From Hofstenia miamia (Eukaryota; Xenacoelomorpha; Acoela), in NCBI GenBank assembly GCA_004352715.1, contig SCFE01000031.1, positions 2,127,023-2,191,022 on the forward strand: a stretch of 64,000 nucleotides of DNA, in the 5' to 3' direction. Made by a program: the position numbers and the translations under genes. Below, piece after piece: positions 12,401 to 27,400 of this stretch; position 1 is the first letter of the stretch, and each line of letters starts with the position of its first letter. The notes under the pieces were generated by a model that was not told the origin of the DNA, made no database searches, and was given only the letters and a program-made list of their open reading frames with translations.

Positions 12401-15400
12401 TCGATTAATCAATCCTAAAATAAAACTTACAAGCTTAGAATATATTCTAAATATTTACAGCCATGGATTCGCCAAGTACAAACCAGTTAATTTTTATTAA
12501 AGCTGTACACAACAGTAATAGTGTTAGTAGTACAATTCATGCCAAAAGGGTGGAGACACTCTTAAATACACTTCAGAAATCAAAATATAAGCGAATTGTC
12601 TTCTATATGTAACAAACTTGCGCTTTGTGACAATTTGCGAAGCAATTTATGCTAAAACTTGACCAATTAGGTAATATCAAGTTTTTCATGCTGTCTTAGC
12701 AACAGGGCTGGATGAAGGCAGGGACGGATCTAGGAATTTTTAGAGGGGTGGGGTTGATATAAATTTTAAAATAGATTACTTAAATAATAGTGGAGTACTA
12801 AATTATAAGATGAATTGATTAACAGCAGCATTTAAAAATTCATGAGTCACACTTTAATTCTGAGATTGGATTTAACAATGGCACTGGCAATAAACGTATA
12901 AGCCTATAATTTTAAAATTATAACTTGCGCATCCCTTTATCGCGGCCAAAGAGAGATGGGGTGACCACAACCCCCGCCCACACCAAAATCCGTTACTAGA
13001 TGAAGCAGATTAGGTCATGAGTGTTAATGTGTTATTACACATAGAGCTAGCAGCAATTAATAATTTTGGATGGCTTTGATACATTCCCAATTTTAAATTT
13101 CAATGAAAGGTTTACTTACTATGGTCCTGATGGGTATTCCACGTAGAAGTTTTCGAGATGACTAGAGAATTTAGTAGAGATGGGGCGATATGCGAATGCT
13201 GTGCAGTATGCAGAAAGGCAAGAGCGGGTGTAGAAATCGTGGATTTTCTTTCTAAAATTCAATTATTGGTGCATGAATCAAAATTTAGAGGGAGGTCCCC
13301 TTAAAAAATTGTGGATGGAATATTTTCCCACATTTTAAAACTGTACTTTTTGAAGAGAACTAATGTTATAAATAGTTCAGGAAATAGTTATTACTTAAAA
13401 ATTACATTAACATTTCAGGTATTTTTGGAATCAAAGTTTCATTGAACACAAGTGATGGAATCAGTTGACCATACACACAATGTCCCATCTTCTTATAAAC
13501 AAATGAAAAACGACCCTTTAACTAATGTGGTGAACATAAATTGTAGTGATAAGTCCATGAGATATTGAAAAAATTATCGAAAGTTGAAATATTTTGGGGG
13601 AATTAGTGGTGTAATCAATATACCTCAATGACATCACATCGGTGTTTACATCGGTCGGATGAATTCAAAGAGAACTTAAAAATAGGGAAATAGTTACAAT
13701 TAAATCGATATCTGTTTACTTAAATATTTAAACGTCATTCGCGTGAGGAAAGTAGGAAAACAACATTAATTATTAATTCAAACCATTCCTTATTCCAAGA
13801 CACAAAAATGCAATGCAATGCGGATCGGAAAACAATTCTTGGCTAAAGCTATTACTTTCTCAACATCATCAACTTATGAAACAGCGGTGCATAAATTATG
13901 CACACGTCAGCAATGTCGTCACATGTGCATATAAATTTATTCTCTCCCAGTAATAAAAGAAAATTGATAAATTCGTAGTAGCGTAGCGAATATGAAGTAA
14001 CAGTACACACGTGATGTAACTAATCGTGGAAGAGAAGGTTGGAACGATAAAAGATGAAAGCGGACCTCGGAATAAAAGCCAATTTTAAATTTAAAGGTTA
14101 AAATATAAACAATCATTTCCATACAATTTTAATCGCTGCCAATAAAGTAATCCTGATAAGCAGGTGGAAGCCTGCATTAAATAGTTATAAAATATGGAAT
14201 TCTGCGATTAAAAACTGGCCAGTGATTAGTTATCATTAAAACTTAATTTATAATAATAAATTGGACAATGGGATTTCATACTACTCTATCGTGGTAATTC
14301 TACAGATATGAAATGAATATCATATTTTAAATCTCTAGTAACTTGATTGTAAATTAACAGAAAACATAGGTATATATATACCATCATTTACCTGAGTTCG
14401 TCATTTAAAGGATGTATATCCTTCCCATCCCAGAAATCTGGACAACTATCCATTAGCATATCAGCTGTACCCTGTGTGAAAAGCTGTTGCAAGCCTAAAA
14501 AACATCTGTAAATTTAGCTTCGATTCAATTCACTTTTAATGCACCTTAAATCAATTTCAATAAAGGGGTAATTTGTTGGATGGCCTACTATGAATTATCC
14601 TAGAAGAATACTAAAAGTTAATATCCCGCTGTAGAAGAAGTTTCAAACATTATAGCCAATAAATAAGTCAATCATATTTAACTTAATTTACATAACTATC
14701 AGCCAAATCTCATATATCACTTGATTGTAAAAGTTCTGAACTTTTAACCTAAATTAGCGGATAATTTAAATTTCAACTATTTATACAACAAGAGTGTTCA
14801 AAGTTTTTAGAGATTAGATCAAAAATGATGCATGAATAGGTAAGATTGGGTTATCTAAATAACAGTCGGCAGCATTGATCAGATAATAGGGCTCAATTTG
14901 CCCGTTTTAGGTTACAGGTGAAGAATAAATCTAAATTTTATAATTGCCTATAGTTTAAATTGATGGAATATCATCGTATAGTTGAAAAAATGTTGCATTC
15001 CCAACATGCTTATACTGTTGGAGGGCTTTTACACCAAAAATTTCTGAAACCAAAAGTTGGTAATGATAAATTTTTGTTACTGTTACAACATGAAAATTAT
15101 TAACATAAACTTCTAGAATTTCACAAGTTAAGCGTGTCCTGCAATCACTGGTAATCAACTTCGTTCAGACGTAATGGGCAAAAAGCAATAAAAAAATTAC
15201 AATAACAAAAAATAACTTTTATAGTAAGCACAAGTTAATATATTAGCTGAAGAGTTTACTTGGCTAAAAAACCAATTTAAATGGTAATGCTGATAATAGC
15301 AGGGGCATCCACCTGGATCTCCTATCAGTTACGCCCATGCATCCAAGTAGAACAAAAATGAATACAATTCATGAGTGAAAACCCTAAGGAAACGATGCCA

Positions 15401-18400
15401 TTGAGAAGAAAGTGAAGAAATACCTGTAGGAATTCAACTAGTAATTGGAAATACATAAACTGAAAAGCAAATATATAAATATCAAGTCGTGTAAAACAAA
15501 TATTAAAATATTTTTGTAAAAACAATGACGTAAAAACATTCTAGCTACTAAAATATCAATTTTAAAACACCTTTTAACATTTAATAAAAATGTCAGCCAA
15601 TGAATAATTTGCTCCGAAAGTGGGAAAAAAATTTATAAATACGCATTCTAAGAATAAACACAACTTAAACAACTTCAAGATATGCCTCAACATCAGAAAT
15701 CCCATTAAAGACGCTAGGACAAAAATGAAGGGATTTCAACCCCTATTAATGAACTGATGGGCTGTAAATTGGTTGGATAATATTCCGTGTTAAATTTTTT
15801 GGTTGGGTCGAGCAATAAAAGAGATACAATATAGAGATACATATGTAATGTTTGAAAACAATATGTAGGTAGAGTGATGGGTGCATTGAAAGTCATTATG
15901 CATGCATGTTTGCAGGAGGATTGTATATTGTTTGTGTTAATTTTTTAAATTTCATCAAAGAAACATTTACTTTTTAGTATTATTTGTCTATTTCTGTTCT
16001 CTAATACTTTTCGTATGTGCTTCTTTTCAAACGTGCTTATGTATATTGGCTATGAAGTCAATTTTGACCCAGTTGGGCTGAGACAATCGCATTAAAAGCT
16101 CAAGAGAACTTCGGTTGGGTCAAAATTTATTAGTTGATTTTCGGTTTGGGATAGGTCAAAATATGTTGACCCATTTACAGCCCTAACGTACACGTAAAAC
16201 GCATTACAATGTATAGGCCGATGAGTTACTCCAATATCTTACCACTATTGACGTCTTTGACAACGACCGAAGTAAGAAAAGGATATGGTGCTTTTTTCCG
16301 CAGAACCGCTTTGATACGCCGCACTTTGACAGTGTCTGAAAAGTGGTAGGGCTGCGACTCCCTAAATCCCTGAATGTAATGTTGAACTTGGTAATTGTCG
16401 GTGGCAGACTTCGAAAATCCAATCGTCTCTGCCAACTCACAAGCACATCTAAATTTCAAATCACACTTGACGTAATTCTGTTTAATAGAAGTGGGCAGAC
16501 AGTTTTGTATAACTAAATTTTGAAGGAATTTAATTTTTAAATGCGTTTTTGTTAAAATAACGCTTTGTTACAGAATGTTATGCTATACATAAATCACCGC
16601 TGTCATAATACAAACAAACACCTGTCAAAATTAAAATAACAATTAATGATCTTTGCAATTTTTTTCATTATTAAAGCCGCAAAACTACTGAATGAAAAAC
16701 AATACATATTTGGTGAAGAAAACGATAAAAGAATTTACAATTGTACACTTAATTGCTTAAATTGTTATCGAAGGTATGGTCAAAACAATAATAATATTCT
16801 TTGATTATATTTAATGTACCGCATATTTAAATTTGAAGGCCCGCTGTGAAAAGTAAATTTGACAAATCTATTCAAACAAGAACCATTCGAATCCGCTTGG
16901 TGCTCGGTAATTCTTAAAATGGTTTGGTAACAACGCGTTTAGAAAAAAATATGATAAGGTCAAACGACAAGATCCTGAACGCGTTTGATAACCGAAATTT
17001 AGCATTTTATTAATTTCCAAATTTTGTTCAGTCATTATGAGAATCATCAGAAGCAGACTATGATTCACTTTGCATGAACATTGAAATGATTCAAAAAGGA
17101 AGTCTTACTTTTAATATCACTAATAGTGTTTTGTAGCCGGCCACAGCCTTGATGTCAAAAAGCCCCAGCAGGCGGCGGTTGCAAATACTGAAGCCGTTCC
17201 CAGCCTTAAATTTTCCTTGTATATACTATTCACTAGATTTGAATAAAACTCATTATTCATTGTAAAAACTGTTGAATGCAGTTGGAAAGTCAAAACAAAA
17301 GTTGAACTTTTGGATGCTAAATATTGTGACTTGAAAATTGAAGCAGTGGCTGCCCGCAGTCGTAAGGGATCAGGATGTAGCTGACAGTTAACCGCAGTCA
17401 AAGCTGAAAAACACTACGTACTAATTGTTTGTATTACTCAAAAATGAAAATCTTTAATTCTTCGTCGGAACAGATCAATATTTAAGGAGTCCTGAGTTTA
17501 GATTATGTGGAAGGGTCTACAACAAAATATTTCCCTTTTGTCGTTTAAAAAATAATATTTGAGAGAAATTAAGGCTGGTATAGAACGAAAATTACTATTA
17601 AGCAAATGAAATATCTTAGCACCAAAACAGACGAAAGAATAAAATAACAGCCACTCACGCAAAAATTGAACTTACGATACAAATACTGAAAAATAAAGAA
17701 GGAAACAAAGAGTGTAGACAAGAGCTACAATTCTAATACGTCTTAAGTCAACTTTCACTTAGAACTTGTGAACAAATTAGAGAGGAGAATAAAGTAAGAA
17801 ATTGCGAACTACAAAATCATTTTAATTAAAACATTCCTAACGAGCTGACGTTTCTTTGATTGATAAAAGCATCCAGGCACAGTCTATTAACTCAGGCTTA
17901 GCAATTTGTTGAGTAAACACTTGAAGTTTGTGAGGTACAAGATGTAATGCTAAAAAAGATTTCTAAAAAATGCCCGCAAAGTTTGCATTATTTTTGAGGT
18001 GTTGATGCAATGATTCATTGCATCTAAAATGACGTATATCATTTTGGAATCAAAACTACCATTTATAGAGAAGGTTAGAGAAAAGATGACGTCGCTCGGA
18101 CATGAAGGTGAACCACTATGAATGGTGTTGAATAAGAACCTGATGAATTGAGATTTGAAATAAAATATAATTTTTAAGAAAGTTAGACAGATCGAAAGGC
18201 TATTACAAATGATAAACCTGATTTACCACTAAACGGCCCCACATATTTTACTACTAGAAAGGCCAACGTGGGTCAATGGACCCACCTTAGTATAAAGTTA
18301 GATAGATAGTATAAATATTTTCACAAAGCATTCACAATTAGAATTCAAACTATTTATTTCATGTCCAACTAGATTTTGATAAATTTCCCGGAAAATCACT

Positions 18401-21400
18401 GAACATGTTTAATATATTCATTATTCTTTAATTCGTTCTTCTGCTGATCAAGCAATTGCTTATATTAATGATCTTGCATAGGCCTCTTTAGGAACTGATC
18501 ACATCAGCGATTCAACTATTGAAATGTATACTTCAAAAGGAAACAGCAGTTCTAATGATTCTCTTCTCTCCCCATCATCCTTTCTGTTAGAAATGCTGCT
18601 CTAACTATTGCATGCTCGTCTTCATCTAACCAAGTTTCTCTATGTCCTCAGGGATGTATATCTGGGATGATATTACAAACACTAATAGTAGTGCTAGTCG
18701 ACTGCAGTCTCTAAATATTTTGCGAAAACCACTACACATCACTTCTTATGCACGGTTTGCCAATAGCTCTATTGATACATGGTGTCCTATTTACAATGAT
18801 GGTTTGCTCCGACATATAATCCTTTGCACAAATGAACATGCTCAAAATAACAACCCGAATTTTACATTGCCAATGCAGGAGTAAGAGGCTTTCATTAGTT
18901 ATTTGTATCTGCGAGGTATCATGAACCAAGAAGCTTTTCAATCAAAGATCTTTGGTCAAATTATGTAGGAAGCGATGCATTTACAAAATCAATGCTCGTT
19001 TTATACTAATCAAACGTGTTTTTTTCGATTTGATCAACGTTGTACACGTCGAATAAGACTTGAAAAGGATAAGTTTGCAGTGTGAATTTCGTACTGAGGT
19101 GTTTTGTTGAAAATTCTCAAAAGTCGTACATTCCAAAACAAAATCTCGCCATTGACGAACAGTTATTCCCTACAAAAGCAAGATGCAGATTTACACAATA
19201 TATGCCGAGAAAAACATAAATTCGGCATCAAATTCTGAATCTTATCCGAAGTAGACTCCAAGAATTGTCTATCAATTCAACGGTACTTGGGTAAAGACGA
19301 AACTAGAGTAGAAGGTTTCGGTACTCACATAGTAATGAAGTTATTAAAACCATATGCTGATGGTGGCTACAATGTAACAACCGATAATTTTCTACATTGT
19401 GTTCCCTAGCTGAGAAGTTAGTTTCTAAAATGATTTCAACTGTTGGAACAATCCAATTAAATAGAAAAGACTTATCTAGGTCAAGCACCCTTTCACTGTG
19501 TGAACCCTCGTTTTTTCAATCAGCTGCAATCAATTTGACATTTCATCAAACAAAAAAGCATACATATGTTGGTGTTCTATCCGCACTGCATCGAGGCAAT
19601 TCGTGTAGTTCAGATGTAAAAAAAGCCTGATTGTATGCGTTATTTTACAATACCGCAAAGTGCGGAGACGACATGTTGGATTCTGTGGAATGAGTGCCAT
19701 CAATGTATGGTTCATACATAAAAAGAAAACTCGAGAGAATATACCTCGAATTCTATCACTATCAAGATCATTCATAGGAATCAAACATTCTTCTACTGAT
19801 TGCAGTACATGTAGCAACCCTGTAGAAGAACCACAAACAAAACTACCAAAACGTGTTCACTATCAAATCAGAGCAAACTGCATCAGTAACAAGACAGTAT
19901 CGATTTGTATAAAATACAGACAGCCAGTTGTGAACAGTGTCTTAATATCACATATGCGAACTGTATATAGATTATTTGTTATGTAGTAACCTGAGAATGT
20001 TGTATTTTTGTGTTTCACAAAAAATACTTGAAAGATAGATAAAATAGTCAGAAAGATGCAGTTCACAATGTAATGTAAACATTTATTAGAACTTGGGCCA
20101 ATTGACAAACTTGGTCCTTCTAGGTATAAGTGCAAAGGAAACTTTTTCTAGAATAATTTTTGTAAATTAGATTTCACATGAATGATGCAAATGCAGAAAG
20201 TCAAAAAATTTCAAAAAACTATTGTTAATTGATTGCATGCCAGTAATAAACATTTTGCAAATGGGTCAATTGGCACACTTGGCTCTTCTAGTGTTAAATG
20301 TTCTCAGAATTCTGACACTATAAAATATATAATTAATGAAAATTTTGCTGGTAGATCGAATCGCAACCGCCGTTAGTAAACTTCAGGTTTACAGTAAATA
20401 CATTCACTTCTAGCAAGTTCATTAATAATTTCTAAAAAATGGATTTTTTGAAATGAGGACATGCTGGGTTTGATTGAAAGAGAGCCAAATTATTTTTAAA
20501 GACCAGGTATTTCTAGCTTGTGGCGGTTGTTTTATACATTCAGCCAATTTAAAAAGTGCATATATTAGCAATTTACTGCAAATACTACGTACATCTTCGA
20601 ATATAAGAAATTTTGTCATAAGAATAAATCAAATACAGTAATAAAATAACTGATTTTTACTTTCAGATAGAGTATCCTATACACGGTCTGTACAGTGTTC
20701 TCATATGGGAAGCTAGTCGTAATTGATTGCCACCAACAACATTGAATTTTGTCAATTCCTTGAGGATATTTTATAGAGAAGGTGTTTTGGGAGTCTACAT
20801 CCGAAATAATGTCAACAATATAATTTCTTAAAAATTCGGATAAGAAGCATTTCACACAAGAGTAATTTTAAAACCACAGCGGAAATTAAAAAACAGACTT
20901 CTCGAAGCACACTGACAAGCGTTTGTCATTAACAGAAACTACAATCAGGTTGCAAATTAAATCAGGCAATGAAATGTAAATGACAACGGCCCATTTCTCT
21001 ATTCGGAACAAATGTCAATTTAAGAAGTAAACAAAACCAATGTTCACTATTTACTAATCCACAAACTTTTCTCTGTCTTGATGCATTAATAATCAGATTT
21101 TGAGGCTGAAGCTGAGTACAATGAGGTTTTAAAACTTGAAATTTTATTGATTTACCTTTAATTGTTATTAAGAAGGCTCTTACCGAGTCTGATCAATTGC
21201 ACACACTTACCTCATTTATTTGATGCTTTTCCAACATCGTTGTTGTAAGTACATACAACTAAGGCTACTCTTACAAAATAATATCCTAATGTTTTTCATA
21301 AAATGAATTCGCCTACTCTTTTATTCCTGATTCTTTAAGTTAATGTAAAAGTTGGCTTTAATTTTAACTTTTGATTTAAAAAGTAGATAAAAAAATTGAA

Positions 21401-24400
21401 AGCAGTAAAAGCCCGGCTTGGGTCATGACTTCAATCATCATGATAAATGGCAAGAATGAATGATATGCACATAACAACAAATACGCGTCCACAAACTTCC
21501 ATTGCAGAATATGAAAACGGTACAAAACAATTCACAATAACAACCTACCACTTACAGGCTAAAACAAACACTAGTATGAATTCCAAAATTTACTAGAATT
21601 AAATTAAGAATAACTGATATAGTTGATACTGTTCTTGAGTCATGCCTAATCTAGAAAACACAATTCACACGTTTAGAATTGCACTTGTGAGTTACCCTAA
21701 CATATTTTATAAGAAAATAATTTTAGAATTGAATATGGCATATTTTATAAGAAAATAATTTTAGAATTGAATATGGCATATCATTTTCTGAGTGAAATTC
21801 GCGCAGATCATAGAAATATTGAAGGTTAATAGTTAAGAGAACCCCAAACTTATTCTTTTAAAAAGATATTCGCCATGCCTGTACAGCATATTCTACAACC
21901 TCTATTTTACAATTAAATGTTTTAAAACTACAAAAGTCATAGCTCAATGTAGAATATTGCATTACGTGTTAATTATAACTTTAGTGCCTTTTGCTATCCT
22001 GACCTGAATAGCTTTCTACATAATATATAAATTTATTTGAAAGCCATTCATTGCTTTCTGTTAACAGAAAGTTATACCTTTCAAATGTTAAAAACCAGCA
22101 CTTCGAACAAAAAGTGAAAGCAGGTTAGAAAACTTAAACCGCATGATACCAATTGCCCAATTTCACGGAAAATTTAGACATATTTGACGGATATTTAATA
22201 GTTAAATTATAAGTGTAAAGTTAGATTTTAGATTGGTTGCATGAGCAAAACCAACTGTATGTTAGGTCAAAAATATTTGAATTGTTTCCAGGTATCTTTC
22301 AAAATAACCGCGAAAAGTGAAATTTACGGATGATGAGCGAGAAGGTTATGATGATTATTGATTATCCTAAGGAGAGATGTAATAGGCAATAACTTGGCAT
22401 AGAAGCGTGCATAGAATGGAATTGAGGATGTATAATAAGAATGAAGGTAAAGTAGTGTTAAACGGCAGAATGACTATCGAAGGCAGCCCCGAGAGAGAAA
22501 GACACTAGAAAAGCGCATCGAAATATTTAACTTCTCCAATATTTACAGGAAATCGCAATCAGAAGATAAATAGTAATTCATTATCCTGATTGAGAAAATA
22601 TCGCCAATAGGAAAATCCAAGGCTACGTTTAAATGAATTAAAAACACTCGCTACCTCATTCATAAAATATCTGGCAAACTTATTAATTTCGACTGGCGCT
22701 GAGTACGGCAACTTATTACAATTTACAATTAACAAAAGAGAATTCATTCCTATTACTTTCAAATAATATCGAAATGGCGCTAAGCATGCAAAGCTAACAA
22801 ACTCCAAATCCGTTATTCGCTTAATGAAACAAAAATTTGTTTATATTTAAGATGCACATCAGTAATTTACTCGAGTACTTAGTCTTTTAAGGTATTTAAA
22901 ATATATAAAGGTTGTTCTTACCTTCGATTTACAACAGCGATAGAATGATCTTCTAAAGCAGATGTACACAACAGATGATCGCCAAACTTTGTGTATGCTC
23001 CTTGGACATTAAAGTTGCAGGTATTCAACAGAATATTCAACCCCTAAATCATTCAGCCTCAACTATATATGAAATAAAAATTCAACATTTACCTTACAAA
23101 TATCCGCCTCATTGTCATTTTTCATAAAAACTTTCACATGTAATTGGATTTTAAAAAAGTGAATTTTACAGCAAACGTTAGTGATAAAAGACAATTTTAA
23201 AGTGATCTGGCATATAAACTTGACTTTAGCTGACATCCATAATGGACAGCGGCGCACTTAGAATTTGTAAAACTGGGGGTGGTTGGGGGGAGCTGACACA
23301 AATTTTTACTGGAAAAAAATTGTAAACAAAAAGTTTTTTAAACAAAAGTAAATTTACACAAAATGCAATCGTCTGTTTCTAGAAGCAAATCGATTGATGA
23401 CATCTTGAATTAAAGTGAAATATTTTCAATTTTGAGGATCAGAGAACATTTCAACTAAGTGATCGCAGCGGCCCGTAAGAGGGCCGACCGCCCACCCCCT
23501 AAGCGCACCACTGATAATGAAGTTAAACATTTGTAAGTACATCAACTCGAGTAAAAAACTTGGTGTTACATAACGAATCCCCTATCATTTTTCGATTAAC
23601 CACTAATTCTTATCCAATCTGATTTTAGATAAGCGATATCTATCAGAAAACCAAAATGTTTGCTAATTAAGATTTCAGACAAAGCAGTTTCTCCTCGCAT
23701 CACGACTTTGGAAAAGAGCAGCATGCGTGAAAAAACGGGGAGTAGTTCTTTATTGCGACACAAAAAGGCTTGATTCGTAGCGAATGTTTACAACAGAAAA
23801 TTAATTATAGAAAAATTATTTGGAGAATAATTCGATCGTCATGGTAATCTAGACAAATGGTAAGGAGAAATTCGACTTTGTTGTATGACTAGTAAATTGA
23901 ATTGGCTTTATTTATTAAATGCCGTCAAAGTAAATCCTATTATTTATTTTTACTCGATGTTACGTCAGCAAAAATTGCAAAATTTCCAACTACTCACAAA
24001 TTTATGGAGACATCTTAAAATCGCGCATTGGTTGAATGATTTTGTTAATTATTTCTGCCTTGAAGCGAAAACCGCGTTACAAACCGTTTTACAGCTGAAA
24101 GAATATCGCTTGACGAGCTAAAGGTTTCATACTGAAAACATTGAATTCAGAAAAATGACCTAGGAAATAATGCGCCCTTTTACATCACTGTGATTATGAA
24201 TCATCGACTATCATTACGAACTAAATAGCATGTGATGACCCAACTACAAATGAACAAATTCTTTTTATATTATGAAACGAATAATTTTAAATTGCTAAGA
24301 AATTATTCTATGCACCTACAATGCACCACCAAAAACTAGCACCAACATCCGTAGGTGTTTAAGGTAAGCTTCTCGAAGAACTACGTCACAAAATCCCATT

Positions 24401-27400
24401 TGAACAAAAGTTAAGTTATAAACAAGACATTCATTACAGAACAGAGTCAATAGAGATTTAAATAGCATTGATTTTAAAATGATGGTTCGATCGCAATGGT
24501 AAATTGAACGAGCATCGAAGTGACTGTGACCATGTGTGACTATGGACTGTCTAATTCCATGAACTTACTGATCCCGAGCAAACAGAGCTGAGCTTTGCGA
24601 CTCAATATTTTATAGGGCTGCAACACCCATGGAATTCGAACCATACCTAAAAGAATTAGGACAACCACAACCGAGAATAGTTAGTAATCTGTTAATGTTT
24701 TCAAGGGGCCCTAATATTCTAAAAAGCCTGGTTGTTGCTTGGTGTTAATTTTGGAATATGACGTGAATAAAGTAACTAATAGAAGTAATGTTGTGAGACA
24801 ACCCATTAATTTCTGATTTCATAGAACTCTACTGTCCTAGTATAGTATCCCAATAAAATTTATTAATGAATTGATACAAATCTTATTGGACACCTTCTTT
24901 GCAATGCGTGGGTAGAGGGCTTACCATTACCCTACGCAGCACACTCTGATTGCTTTGTATTCTTTGGTTTAAATCTGTATTATATTAGTAAAAGCGTAGA
25001 AATCTTCGTACATTTGTATATCGAAATATACAGGGTGTAACAAAAGTAACCAGACGCTTGCAAAATGAAAGCAAGAACTGTAGTTACGTAGCTAAACATC
25101 AATGGATGGAAATTTAACTGTGATGGTTCGCCTTGCTGCAACAGCGATGTTATATGTTTAATCGATTTGGGGTTCAGATTTTTCATTCAAATTTTTGAAA
25201 TCGTCATTCCTATTGATCGTTACTCAAGGATGATGATCAGAGACTGACTTGAGAAATAAAGGCTTACTTACTAAAGATAAAAATTTATGGTAGAAACCCA
25301 CACACTATGGACGATCAGAAGAATGCTATTACCGATGAAATTCGTGCCATAGCATTAGATTTGGTGAACAAGGTGTGCCGGTCTGTTCGTGACTGGATTT
25401 GCAAATGTATTGAACATGATGGTCATCATTTTGAACATTCTCTATTAACACTTTCTTCTTTTATGATTAATCTTTTTGGACATTATAACCTCAGTAAGTT
25501 GTTTTAGATTCGCTACACTGTATATTTTACTATGAATGATTCGTTTTTTTATTCCTACTCTTATGAATAAAGTTAGATTTCTCGTAAAATGAAGCGTCTG
25601 GTTACTTTTGTTACACCCTGTATATGAACGTAAAATACCAGAGTGCACAATTGATACAATCATATTTACTTTGGATAAATTGGGATGGCAATGAAAGCAA
25701 GGATCTCCTTCTGATGGTGTTGTGTAGAAAGCCAGAGAGCACCAGTAGAAACATTGTGCATTCGCATGACCTAAGTCCAAAGTTATCATCTTTCATTAGT
25801 AGCCTGGCTTGACAAACAGGAAAGAGGCACAAAACGTTCACCACAAAAACTCATGTTCCACTCTGTTGATCAGGGTCACCACCGATAAACCCCCAGCAAT
25901 TACACTGGCCAGAATATTCTTCAGGAATGACGATCATTGAATATCCAATGTGTTACTGTGTTGATTTTTACGGCAATACGATCATAAACTCTTCCAACCC
26001 TTATGCAATAGACAACAATTGAAATCGAAAAATAGAATGTAAGTGATTCGTGTTGTCCAAGGTCCTAATTGCTCCATCAGAAACTGATATATTTATATAA
26101 TCAAGGTACTATTTAAGAAAATTAGCTGTGAAAGACAAGTCGCAGTGGTACCTAGGAATCGCTCGCTAGGGGATATTGGAGTCATTTGTTTATAAAATAG
26201 AGCGAAGGCATATTTTTATCTAAAATAATAANACCCACACACTATGGACGATCTGAAGAATGCTATTACCGATGAAATTCGTGCCATAGCATTAGATTTG
26301 GTGAACAAGGTGTGCCGGTCTGTTCGTGACTGGATTTGCAAACGTATTAAACATGATGGTCATCATTTTGAACATTTGCTATGAACACTTTCTTCTTTTA
26401 TGATTAATCTTTTTGGACATTATAACCTCAGTAAGTTGTTTTAGATTCGCTACACTGTATATTTTACTATGAATGATTCGTTTTTTTATTCCTACTCTTA
26501 TGAATAAAGTTAGATTTCTCGTAAAATGAAGTGTCTGGTTACTTTTGTTACACGCTGTATATGAACGTAAAATATCAGAGTGCACAATTGATACAATCAT
26601 ATTTACTTTGGATAAATGGAATGGCAATGAAAGCAAGGATCTTTTTCTGATGGTATTGTGTAGAAAGCCAGAGAGCACCAGTAGAAACATTGTGCATTCG
26701 CATGACCTAAGTCCAAAGTTATCATCTTTCATTAGTAGCCTGGCTTGACAAACAGGAAAGAGGCACAAAACGTTCACCACAAAAACTCATGTTCCACTCT
26801 GTTGATCAGGGTCACCACCGATAAACCCCCAGCAATTACACTGGCCAGAATATTCTTCAGGAATGACGATCATTGAATATCCAATGTGTTACTGTGTTGA
26901 TTTTTACGGCAATACGATCATAAACTCTTCCAACCCTTATGCAATAGACAACAATTGAAATCGAAAAATAGAATGTAAGTGATTCGTGTTGTCCAAGGTC
27001 CTAATTGCTCCATCAGAAACTGATATATTTATATAATCAAGGTACTATTTAAGAAAATTAGCTGTGAAAGACAAGTCGCAGTGGTACCTAGGAATCGCTA
27101 GGGGATATTGGAGTAATTTTTTTATAAAATACAGCGAAGGCATATTTTTATCTAAAATAATAAAATAAATAAAAGAGGGCTGCCTGCTTAATGTAGACAT
27201 TGTATTTACTTTATGATAGAGTAAGTCATTATACTAGTATTTGTGAAGAGGGGCGCAGAGGTTATGCTTCAATGACTATGGGTCCTTGTTTCAAGAAGAT
27301 TGAAATTACTGTCCTACGCAATTCTTTCGTTAACTTAGATCTATACTGTTTTTAATGAAAGACAAAATATGTAATTTTCAGTCCCTGCTCAGTTTGCTAA

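Noticed and set aside
17120-17401. Minus-strand 93-codon frame in intron 11
   Set aside because: No family resemblance, and exons 11 and 12 join directly in phase.
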